In this document: in pieces, positions 1 to 5,994 of the stretch
How the letters are laid out: every line of letters starts with the position of its first letter
How positions within the stretch are numbered: the first letter of the stretch is position 1
Source of the DNA: Clostridia bacterium
Lineage (GTDB): Bacteria > Bacillota > Clostridia > Oscillospirales > Acutalibacteraceae
Length of the DNA stretch: 6,301 nt
Assembly: GCA_900754145.1 (NCBI GenBank)
Contig: CAAEBW010000056.1
Location: 1-6,301, forward strand
Reading direction: 5' to 3'
The notes under the pieces: model-generated
The model's input: only the letters and a program-made list of their open reading frames with translations
The model's database searches: none
Told to the model about the DNA's origin: nothing
Position numbers and translations under genes: made by a program

Positions 1-723
1 CTTATTTTGCCGTGCATCCTGCTTTGACTGATAAAGCTCACGAAGTTGAAGCATATTTTCACGAATCAAGTGAACATGATTTTGCAGTCTCTCGGCACGA
101 TGGGTAAATTTTTCCCAGTCCCCGGTATCTGCCGCGAATGAAGAACACGCAGAGGATTGAAACAGCTCTCCTATATTTGTCAGTTGTTCATAGTAAGCGT
201 TTAATTCGGACAGCTTCTGCCTGTATTTTGTAAGCAAAGGAAAAAAGTCTGCCGAACTGCCGGAGCTGATATTTTCTTCCATTTTTTCTGTTTCTGACTC
301 TATGTGAGAAAGATAGAGAACATCATCCTCGATCATTTGCTCCGTAAACTGCAAAAGAAGCTGTGACGGACTATTAAGCTCCCTAAGCATACCTATCCGT
401 TTGTCTACCCATGATTTCAAATCGCCTACATCCTCGACAAATAAGAGGGACTGCTCCGTCAAATAAAAACCGAAAGAAAGCTGCGGTGAACGCTGTTCGC
501 TTTTTTGAGGCAGGCGTAAGGTTCCGATGACGCAGTTTTTGAACAACTCTGCCTTACAATAACGAATCGATCCGAGGCAGTGAAGAAGCTCTTTATAATA
601 CGGCAGTTGTTCTTTACATTCGTGAAATTCAGCCGTGCTAATAACCTTAAAAAACGGCTCTTTATCCTTGCAATTTTGGGCGGCCTTCAGACTTCCGTCT
701 TTTGAATCAATAAAGTATTGCAT
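1..723 (-). CDS. CorA-like divalent metal cation transporter, C-terminus cut off by window edge
   Basis: The reading frame is open from the start codon to base 1, giving 241 residues with no stop; about 60-70 C-terminal residues are missing. CorA-family proteins are pentameric Mg2+ (or Co2+/Zn2+) channels of the cytoplasmic membrane, with a large cytoplasmic N-domain, a long stalk helix and two C-terminal helices carrying a GMN loop. The visible part is soluble: a mixed alpha/beta domain (about 1-105), charged helices (about 110-180), then a long helix ending in RELYQSKQDARQNK, which matches the family's stalk just before membrane helix 1. The helices and GMN motif lie outside, so the ion cannot be judged. 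Two ATG codons are adjacent (726-724 and 723-721). AGGAGG at 736-731 is 4 nt from the first and 7 nt from the second; 7-8 nt is usual in this window, so I chose 723. The gene follows kdpC on the same strand after 363 bp and has its own promoters. The family call rests on the stalk and overall design. Confidence 0.8.
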   Translation of the reverse strand, partial: MQYFIDSKDGSLKAAQNCKDKEPFFKVISTAEFHECKEQLPYYKELLHCLGSIRYCKAELFKNCVIGTLRLPQKSEQRSPQLSFGFYLTEQSLLFVEDVGDLKSWVDKRIGMLRELNSPSQLLLQFTEQMIEDDVLYLSHIESETEKMEENISSGSSADFFPLLTKYRQKLSELNAYYEQLTNIGELFQSSACSSFAADTGDWEKFTHRAERLQNHVHLIRENMLQLRELYQSKQDARQNK

Positions 724-747
724 CATAGATCCTCCTTTCCGCTCTCC

Positions 748-776
748 ATTATATCACAGTATGAAAGGATTTTCTA
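748..776 (-). promoter_or_regulatory. Proximal sigma-A-type promoter of the CorA-like gene
   Basis: On the minus strand, TAGAAA (776-771, 4/6 match to TTGACA) is followed after exactly 17 bp by a perfect TATAAT (753-748). TGA directly precedes the -10, giving an extended TGn -10. Transcription would start near 741, only a few bases ahead of the AGGAGG ribosome-binding site. This looks like a housekeeping promoter that needs no activator. Confidence 0.75.
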
Positions 777-782
777 CTTTGC

Positions 783-849
783 ATAATATAATAATCCGCG
801 TTAAATCGGTGTAAGCAAGATAAAGACGGTATTAAGATTATATAAAGAT
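783..849 (-). promoter_or_regulatory. Distal activator-type promoter of the CorA-like gene: 11-bp-period direct repeat plus -10
   Basis: Read on the plus strand, the box is TATTAAGAT (830-838), TA, TATAAAGAT (841-849): two half-sites at an 11-bp period. It is 17/20 identical to the box upstream of kdpF (5755-5774), in the same orientation relative to the gene. After a 41-bp gap comes TATTAT (788-783, 5/6 to TATAAT). The -35 position (811-806) reads CACCGA followed by TTTAA, which resembles the kdp promoter and not TTGACA. Direct repeats with an 11-bp period are typical of OmpR/PhoB-family regulators; naming KdpE as the binder is inference. The predicted start is near 776, where the -35 of the proximal promoter begins. 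Confidence 0.5.
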
Positions 850-877
850 AAAGGCTTATTGGTGCGTTTTAAGGGGG

Positions 878-1052
878 AAATCGGGGTTTGTAGAAATAAA
901 GCTTAAAGATATTATGTAGGGGCGGGCATCCCTGACCGCCCGAATAGCAACATAACAAACCAAACGGGACGTCGAGGACGCCGTCCCCTACAAAAACTTA
1001 CTTAGCCCACGTAGGGGACGATGCCCACATCGTCCCTTGAATCATCCCTACG
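878..1052. repeat. Composite intergenic repeat: 15-bp box plus three GTAGGG hairpins (+,-,+)
   Basis: This fills most of the 363-bp gene-free stretch between kdpC and the CorA-like gene. It begins with AAATCGGGGTTTGTA (878-892), which recurs exactly at 6152-6166. After 23 bp come three 26-bp units that each start GTAGGGG: 916-941 (plus), 966-991 (minus) and 1011-1036 (plus). A leftover CCCTACG (1046-1052) may be the edge of a fourth unit. Each unit folds on itself: GGGCGG/CCGCCC (920-925 with 936-941), GGGACG/CGTCCC (966-971 with 982-987) and a perfect 9-bp GGGACGATG/CATCGTCCC (1015-1023 with 1028-1036, loop CCCA). No open reading frame of note is present. The design fits a REP- or MITE-like dispersed element; the family is not identified. 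Confidence 0.75.
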
Positions 1053-1086
1053 AACTCCTATTTGTTTTTACGGCTCGGTAAAGCTA

Positions 1087-1689
1087 TTACAGAATTCCGT
1101 CCAGCATCAAATTCACTTTAAGAACATTAACGGTTTCTTCACCGAATAGCCTCAAGAACTTACCGTCGGTGCATTTTTCAATAATCTCCCGCACCTCGTC
1201 CTCGGTCATACCGTTTGCTTTCGCGATTCTCGCAACCTGATACTCGGCGGCGGCGGGGGAAATATGGGGGTCAAGTCCGCTGCCCGAACAGGTCACAAGG
1301 TCAACGGGGATTGCCGTTTCGTCCATATCCGGGTTGGCTTCCCTCAGCTTTTCCACACGCTCTTCCACCAAAGCCTCATATTCTTCGCTTGCGGGGGAAA
1401 GGTTGGAGGGCGCGGCATACATCAGCGTTTTTCCGTTTTCGTCCTTGAAGGTTGAAACATCAATGTTCATAATGCGCCCCCACATATGCCCGTCATCCGT
1501 ATACTGCTGACCGAGAAGCTCACAGCCGTACTTTTTTCCGTCAACCTCAATAATACTTCCGTTTGCTTTATCGGGGAAAATAAGCTGTGCAATGCCTGTT
1601 ACAACGGCCGTGTAACCCACGCCGCAGAGCAATGTAAAAATAAGAAAGATTATCGCCGCTCTCGGCAGTACATTTTTCAATGTTTTCAT
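1087..1689 (-). CDS. kdpC: K+-transporting ATPase subunit KdpC
   Basis: KdpC is the small accessory subunit of the KdpFABC potassium pump, anchored by one N-terminal helix with its soluble domain outside the membrane; it stabilises the complex and supports ATP-driven transport. The 200 residues compare with about 190 in E. coli. A hydrophobic helix spans about 11-36, followed by the family's FPDKANGSI segment (38-46), the GHMWGR segment (67-72), and the signature VTCSGSGLDPHISPAAA (132-148). The end, VNVLKVNLMLDGIL, also matches the family. The ATG at 1689 has AAGGAGG at 1704-1698, 8 nt away, and lies 17 bp after the kdpB stop. It is the last gene of the operon. No clear intrinsic terminator follows its TAA (1089-1087); the nearest strong structure is the 1011-1052 hairpin, which has no T-run. 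Confidence 0.97.
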   Translation of the reverse strand: MKTLKNVLPRAAIIFLIFTLLCGVGYTAVVTGIAQLIFPDKANGSIIEVDGKKYGCELLGQQYTDDGHMWGRIMNIDVSTFKDENGKTLMYAAPSNLSPASEEYEALVEERVEKLREANPDMDETAIPVDLVTCSGSGLDPHISPAAAEYQVARIAKANGMTEDEVREIIEKCTDGKFLRLFGEETVNVLKVNLMLDGIL

Positions 1690-1706
1690 TATAAATTCCT
1701 CCTTAA

Positions 1707-3773
1707 TTAAAGCCCGAAAAGAACTAACAGCATATCAATAAGCTTAATGAATATAAAGGGTGCCGCAAGACCGCCGAGACCGTAGATTAACAGGTTGCGG
1801 GACAAAAGCTTGCCCGCGGGAACCTCACGGTATTTAACGCCCTTAAGCGCCAGCGGAATCAGCGCAATAATAATCAGCGCATTGTAAATGATAGCCGACA
1901 AAACTGCGCTTTGCGGGGAATGAAGTCCCATAATGTTAAGTGCCGAAAGTCCCGGATAAAGCCCCATAAACAAGGCGGGGATAATGGCGAAGTACTTTGC
2001 CACATCGTTTGCTATCGAGAAGGTGGTAAGGCTTCCTCTTGTCATCAAAAGCTGTTTGCCGATGCGGACAATATCAATAAGCTTTGTGGGTGACGAATCA
2101 AGGTCAACCATATTGCCCGCTTCCTTTGCCGCCTGTGTGCCGGTGTTCATCGCAACCGCCACATCGGCCTGTGCAAGGGCGGGAGCGTCGTTCGTGCCGT
2201 CGCCTGTCATTGCCACAAGGTGTCCCTTGGTTTGAAAATCGCGTATCATTTGAAGCTTGCCCTCGGGTGTTGCCTCGGCAAGAAAATCGTCCACGCCCGC
2301 TTCTGCCGCAATAGCGGCGGCGGTCATCGGGTTATCACCTGTAATCATAATGGTTTTTATGCCCATTTTACGAAGATCCGCGAATTTTTCCTTTACGCAC
2401 TGCTTGATAATGTCTTTCAGATGAATAACGCCTAAAATCTTATGATTTTTCGCCACAACAAGGGGAGTTCCGCCTTGGTTCGCAATCCCTTTAACGATTC
2501 GGTCGCATTCATTAGAATAAATGCCGCCTGCGTGGGTTACATATTCCTGCATTGTGTCGGCGGCTCCCTTACGGATTTCGTTGCCGTCATAATCAACTCC
2601 GCTCATACGGGTTTTCGCCGTAAAGGGGATAAAGGTCATATTCTTGTCGGAAAGCTCTCTGCCCCGAATACCGAATTTTTCCTTTGCGAGAATAACAACG
2701 CTTCTGCCCTCGGGGGTTTCATCGGCGAGAGAGGATAGCTGTGTCGCGTCGGCAAGCTCCTGTTCGCTCGCGCCGTCTACGGGGATAAATGCGCTCGCCT
2801 TACGGTTGCCGAGTGTAATTGTGCCGGTTTTATCAAGCATCAGGATATCCACATCGCCTGCGGCTTCTATGGCTCTGCCGCTCATAGCGAGCACATTTGC
2901 CTGATTTAGTCTGCTCATTCCCGCAATACCGATAGCGGAAAGCAAGGCGCCGATGGTGGTAGGAGCAAGGCAGACAAGCAACGCTACCAGGGTGGTAACA
3001 GAGGTGGGATTATCAATTCCCGCCTGCTTTGCCGAGAATATGGAATAGGTATAAAGGGATACCGTAACAAGAATAAAGATAATGGAAAGGGCGACTAAAA
3101 AAATCTGCAACGCGATTTCGTTAGGGGTCTTTTTACGGGAAGCACCCTCGACCATAGCAATCATTTTATCAAGGAAGCTTTCGCCCGCTTCGCTTGTTAT
3201 CTGCACGACTATCCAGTCGGAAAGCACGGTTGTACCGCCTGTTACGGCGCTGCGGTCGCCGCCCGCCTCACGGATAACGGGTGCGGATTCGCCTGTGATA
3301 GCGCTTTCGTCTACCGAGGCGGCTCCCTCTATTACTTCACCGTCGCCCGGGATTTGCTCTCCCGCTTTTACAATGACAATATCGCCTTTTTTAAGGGTTG
3401 CGGAAGAAACGGCGGTTATCTGCTCCTTTTTATCGGCAGAGGGTATCTTGTGTGCCTCCACATCCTTTTTGGAGGCTCTGAGAGCGTCCGCCTGCGCCTT
3501 TCCGCGTCCCTCTGCAATCGCTTCGGCAAAATTTGCGAAGATACAGGTAAACCACAGAATTACCGCGATTGCCAAGGTGTAACCGCTTGAAGCGTCCTTT
3601 AATCCGAACAGGGAAACAATCCACAGCCCGGTTGTAAGTATAGCCGAAATATACACCAAAAGCATAACGGGGTTTTGCACCTGTGTTTTGGGGTTCAGCT
3701 TTATAAACGAATCTTTTATGGCTCTGCCGAGCATCTTTTTATCGGCAAAAGCACTTTTTGTATTTGATGCCAT
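1707..3773 (-). CDS. kdpB: K+-transporting P-type ATPase, catalytic subunit KdpB
   Basis: KdpB is the P-type ATPase subunit that hydrolyses ATP and drives K+ through KdpA into the cell. At 688 residues it is near the E. coli length (682). Visible in order: membrane helices 1-2 (about 36-84); actuator domain with TGES (160-163), whose serine corresponds to the inhibitory phosphorylation site of E. coli KdpB; helices 3-4 with [15 protein letters not shown] (268-282); phosphorylation motif DKTGTI with catalytic D314; nucleotide-binding KTRMSG (387-392) and KGA (402-404); TGD (478-480); hinge [10 protein letters not shown] (524-533); and helix 5 carrying D590 and K593, the pair matching the functionally key D583/K586 of E. 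coli. Helices 6-7 finish the protein. All catalytic residues are intact. The ATG at 3773 has AAGGAGG (3787-3781) 7 nt away, and that site overlaps the kdpA stop codon, so the two genes are probably translationally coupled. Confidence 0.98.
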   Translation of the reverse strand: MASNTKSAFADKKMLGRAIKDSFIKLNPKTQVQNPVMLLVYISAILTTGLWIVSLFGLKDASSGYTLAIAVILWFTCIFANFAEAIAEGRGKAQADALRASKKDVEAHKIPSADKKEQITAVSSATLKKGDIVIVKAGEQIPGDGEVIEGAASVDESAITGESAPVIREAGGDRSAVTGGTTVLSDWIVVQITSEAGESFLDKMIAMVEGASRKKTPNEIALQIFLVALSIIFILVTVSLYTYSIFSAKQAGIDNPTSVTTLVALLVCLAPTTIGALLSAIGIAGMSRLNQANVLAMSGRAIEAAGDVDILMLDKTGTITLGNRKASAFIPVDGASEQELADATQLSSLADETPEGRSVVILAKEKFGIRGRELSDKNMTFIPFTAKTRMSGVDYDGNEIRKGAADTMQEYVTHAGGIYSNECDRIVKGIANQGGTPLVVAKNHKILGVIHLKDIIKQCVKEKFADLRKMGIKTIMITGDNPMTAAAIAAEAGVDDFLAEATPEGKLQMIRDFQTKGHLVAMTGDGTNDAPALAQADVAVAMNTGTQAAKEAGNMVDLDSSPTKLIDIVRIGKQLLMTRGSLTTFSIANDVAKYFAIIPALFMGLYPGLSALNIMGLHSPQSAVLSAIIYNALIIIALIPLALKGVKYREVPAGKLLSRNLLIYGLGGLAAPFIFIKLIDMLLVLFGL

Positions 3774-3785
3774 AACAGTGCCTCC

Positions 3786-5597
3786 TTAAATAACATTGCT
3801 GAAGAATTCAGCGAGGGGTCCTAACGCCAATGCCGGGAAGAAGCTGAGTGCGCCTATAATAAGGACAATTAATATGAGCAGGAATACAAACATAGCGTTT
3901 GTGGTGGAAAGCGTACCCGCGCTTGTCGCAATCTTCTTTTTGCCTGCAAGGCTTCCCGCAATCGCCAGCGTTCCTATAATAGGAAGGAAACGGACAAACA
4001 GCATTACAAAACCGAGCGAAATGTTTAAAAATACGGTGTTTGCATTAAAGCCCGCAAAGGCGGAGCCGTTATTGCCGCCGGCAGAGGAATAGGCGTAAAG
4101 AATTTCGGAAAAGCCGTGCGCTCCGCCGTTGTTAAGACTGTCCGCCACGCTCGGTACTACCGCCGCGATACCGCTGCCTATAAGAATTGCAATCGGTGTG
4201 GCAAGGCAAACAAGTACAGACCATTTCATCTCGTAAGGTTCAATCTTTTTGCCTAAAAACTCAGGCGTTCTGCCCACCATAAGCCCGGCTATAAATACCG
4301 TCAAAATAGCAAAGGCAAGCATACCGTAAAGACCGCAGCCAACTCCGCCGAAGACAACCTCGCCGAGCTGCATTAAAAGCATTGTCACCATACCGCCGAT
4401 CGGGGTGTAGCTGTCGTGCATCGAGTTTACAGAGCCGTTGGAAGCCGCCGTTGTAAATGCCGCCCAGGTTGAGGATGTCGCAATACCGAATCGGGTTTCC
4501 TTGCCCTCCATATTACCGCCCGCCTGGTCGGTCATAGAGATGTTGACTCCCTCCTGTGCAAGCTGAGGCGTCGCCGCCTGTTCGCTCACGGCAATCGTGC
4601 CGAGCGCCAGCGCAAGGCATATAAACATCGCCATAAAGATTGCAATACCCTGCTTTTTATTCTTTACCGCACTTCCAAAGGTGAAGCACAGCGCCGCAGG
4701 AATAAGCAAAATTGAAAGCATTTCAATCAAATTTGTAAAGGCGCCCGGGTTTTCAAGCGGATGAGCGGAGTTGACCCCCATATAACCGCCGCCGTTTGTA
4801 CCTGTTTGCTTAATGGCGACCTGACTTGCCGCAGGACCCATAGGTACAAACTGTTCGGTAACGATTTCGGCGTCCTCTATTTTTTTGCCGTCAACCGTTA
4901 CGGTATTTGTATCAAGGTCAATTTCGGCATTTTCAAGAATTTCGCCGTCTGAGCTTACCGCAATCGGTTCAACAAGGGATACGGTTTCGGCTCCCCTAAG
5001 ATTTTGGATAACGCCGCCGCCCACAAGGCAAACAGCTATTACAAGGTTAAGCGGAATCAAAATATGAATTAAGATTCTCGTCATATCGACCCAAAAGCTG
5101 CCTAAGCCTTCGGATTTCACCTTTATGAATCCACGTATCAGGGCAAACAGCACGGCAATACCTGTAGCCGCGGAAACAAAGTTTTGCACGGTAAGCCCGA
5201 GCGCCTGAGTAAGATAGCTTAATGTAGATTCGCCGCTGTATGCCTGCCAGTTTGTATTGGTTACAAAGCTTGAGGCTGTGTTAAAGGACAAATCCCATTT
5301 TACACCCGAAAGCCCCTGCGGATTTCCCGGCAGAACGCCCTGCAAAAGCTGAAGCAAAAACAGAAAAACAAGACCTACGCCTGAAAAAGCAAGAACCGAA
5401 ACGGCGTATTTTTTCCAGCTCATTTGCTCGTCCGTTTTGACGCGCATTACCTTATACACGGCTTTTTCACAGGGCGTTAAAATTTTGGAAAGAAAGGTTT
5501 TCTCTCCGTTCATTACCTTCTTGATATAAGCGCCGAGCGGAATTGCCAAAACAATAAGAACTGCAAGATAGAGTATGTATTGTATTACCGAACTCAT
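3786..5597 (-). CDS. kdpA: K+-transporting ATPase subunit KdpA (K+-selective channel subunit) with extra outer-loop insert
   Basis: KdpA is the membrane subunit that binds and selects K+ through four channel-like pore repeats. All four filter regions are seen: TNTNWQAYSGE (113-123), GTNGGG (266-271), NGSVNSMHDSYTPIGG (387-402) and GGNNGSAFAGFNANT (507-521). Other family segments include LTVQNF (135-140), NMEGKETRFG (362-371), GEVVFGGVG (412-420) and GRTPEFLGKKI (442-452). At 603 residues it is longer than E. coli KdpA (557). Most of the excess is about 35 residues between QN (198-199) and PMGP (252-255), on the outer side just before the second pore loop. The third filter has N387 where E. 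coli has cysteine. The ATG at 5597 lies 2 nt after the kdpF stop and lacks AAGGAGG; GGTGAT (5611-5606) inside kdpF, 8 nt away, is the likely Shine-Dalgarno. The stop is 12 bp from kdpB. Confidence 0.98.
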   Translation of the reverse strand: MSSVIQYILYLAVLIVLAIPLGAYIKKVMNGEKTFLSKILTPCEKAVYKVMRVKTDEQMSWKKYAVSVLAFSGVGLVFLFLLQLLQGVLPGNPQGLSGVKWDLSFNTASSFVTNTNWQAYSGESTLSYLTQALGLTVQNFVSAATGIAVLFALIRGFIKVKSEGLGSFWVDMTRILIHILIPLNLVIAVCLVGGGVIQNLRGAETVSLVEPIAVSSDGEILENAEIDLDTNTVTVDGKKIEDAEIVTEQFVPMGPAASQVAIKQTGTNGGGYMGVNSAHPLENPGAFTNLIEMLSILLIPAALCFTFGSAVKNKKQGIAIFMAMFICLALALGTIAVSEQAATPQLAQEGVNISMTDQAGGNMEGKETRFGIATSSTWAAFTTAASNGSVNSMHDSYTPIGGMVTMLLMQLGEVVFGGVGCGLYGMLAFAILTVFIAGLMVGRTPEFLGKKIEPYEMKWSVLVCLATPIAILIGSGIAAVVPSVADSLNNGGAHGFSEILYAYSSAGGNNGSAFAGFNANTVFLNISLGFVMLFVRFLPIIGTLAIAGSLAGKKKIATSAGTLSTTNAMFVFLLILIVLIIGALSFFPALALGPLAEFFSNVI

Positions 5598-5599
5598 TT

Positions 5600-5686
5600 T
5601 TATTCATCACCCTTCATAAGTATGTAAACATAGTAGATTAGCAGTGCCGCAGCACAAAGACCGATAAATCCGATTATAACATTCAT
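5600..5686 (-). CDS. kdpF: K+-transporting ATPase subunit KdpF (28 residues)
   Basis: This short gene encodes 28 residues, beginning MNVIIGFIG and ending YILMKGDE. One hydrophobic helix spans about residues 3-23 and a short charged tail follows. KdpF is a single-span peptide of about 29 residues that stabilises the KdpABC complex in the membrane; length, design and place directly ahead of kdpA all match. The ATG at 5686 has a perfect AAGGAGGT (5700-5693), with AGGAGG 7 nt from the start, which is strong evidence that the small frame is translated. The TAA (5602-5600) is 2 nt from the kdpA ATG, and the last codons (GGT GAT) double as the probable kdpA ribosome-binding site, so kdpA translation is likely coupled to kdpF. 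It is the first gene of the kdp transcript. Confidence 0.93.
   Translation of the reverse strand: MNVIIGFIGLCAAALLIYYVYILMKGDE
5606..5611 (-). promoter_or_regulatory. Probable kdpA Shine-Dalgarno inside kdpF (GGTGAT)
   Basis: GGTGAT pairs with the 5' part of the anti-Shine-Dalgarno sequence, since it is the end of AAAGGAGGTGAT. It lies 8 nt before the kdpA ATG. The other complete genes here use AAGGAGG, so this site is unusual, and it lies inside the kdpF coding sequence. That favours coupled translation. Confidence 0.55.
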
Positions 5687-5707
5687 AGTCTTACCTCCTT
5701 GTCTGAT

Positions 5708-5774
5708 ATTTTAACAGCATAAAGATTAAATTGGGATTAGCAGAATTCACAGCGTATTAAGACTATATTAAGAC
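5708..5774 (-). promoter_or_regulatory. kdp operon promoter with 20-bp direct-repeat activator box (probable KdpE-type site)
   Basis: On the plus strand the box is TATTAAGAC (5755-5763), TA, TATTAAGAC (5766-5774): two perfect 9-bp copies at an 11-bp period. It is bordered by AGCGT/ACGCT inverted arms (5751-5755 and 5773-5777). On the minus strand, TAAAAT (5713-5708, 5/6 to TATAAT) follows a 41-bp gap. The -35 position (5736-5731) reads TCCCAA then TTTAAT, with no TTGACA-like match, as expected for an activator-dependent promoter. The start would be near 5701, leaving only about 15 nt before the kdpF ATG and putting the box at about -54 to -73. As I recall, E. coli KdpE binds its kdp promoter in a similar zone. 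KdpE as the binder is inference. Confidence 0.65.
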
Positions 5775-5776
5775 GC

Positions 5777-5971
5777 TTAAAGCCATCCGAAAGCCAAAGC
5801 GATAGGAACGGTGAAAATCACTGTGAAGAAAAACACGGCGGCGAGAACACAAATCGGCGCACCGATAAATAACGCGAAAAAGGATAGATACGGGTGTTTA
5901 AACTCGAAATGCTCCGCGTGTGCTTCTATTCGTTTGTCAAGGTCGTGTATAGTTTTAAATACGGCTGGCAT
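5777..5971 (-). CDS. Small membrane protein of unknown function upstream of kdp (64 residues)
   Basis: I do not recognise this protein. The start is the ATG at 5971, because AAGGAGGG (5986-5979) lies 7 nt before it. An upstream in-frame ATG at 6004 would translate the ribosome-binding site and is rejected. Residues 1-27 are polar and likely helical, with charged stretches and four histidines (9, 18, 21, 26). Residues 30-62 are almost wholly hydrophobic, with G37, P39 and P55 as possible kinks, so either one long helix or a tight hairpin is possible. There is no signal-peptide cleavage motif. The gene is on the kdp strand, 90 bp before kdpF, and its stop codon is within 3 bp of the kdp activator box. 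It seems to have its own promoter with a weaker copy of that box, so a role in K+ homeostasis or as a small regulator of a transporter is possible but unproven. Confidence 0.75.
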   Translation of the reverse strand: MPAVFKTIHDLDKRIEAHAEHFEFKHPYLSFFALFIGAPICVLAAVFFFTVIFTVPIALAFGWL

Positions 5972-5994
5972 ATTTAATCCCTCCTTACACGTAT

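Noticed and set aside
916..1036. CRISPR array
   Set aside because: Units alternate in orientation, have different stem sequences and unequal spacing; CRISPR repeats are near-identical and in one direction.
1067..1082. TTTAC/GTAAA hairpin just after kdpC as a terminator
   Set aside because: Only 5 bp, AT-rich, and not followed by a T-run on the minus strand.
3082..3582. 166-codon plus-strand open frame, and other long plus-strand frames inside kdpA, kdpB and kdpC
   Set aside because: They lie antisense to well-conserved Kdp genes, have no ribosome-binding site that I can see and no recognisable protein features; they are by-products of the coding strand's composition.
3430..3624. 64-codon minus-strand frame inside kdpB
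   Set aside because: It is an out-of-frame reading of kdpB, whose own frame is intact and conserved across this region.
5687..5776. c-di-AMP (ydaO-type) or other riboswitch ahead of kdp
   Set aside because: The whole gap is 90 bp and is taken up by the activator box and promoter; the predicted leader is about 15 nt, too short for an aptamer.
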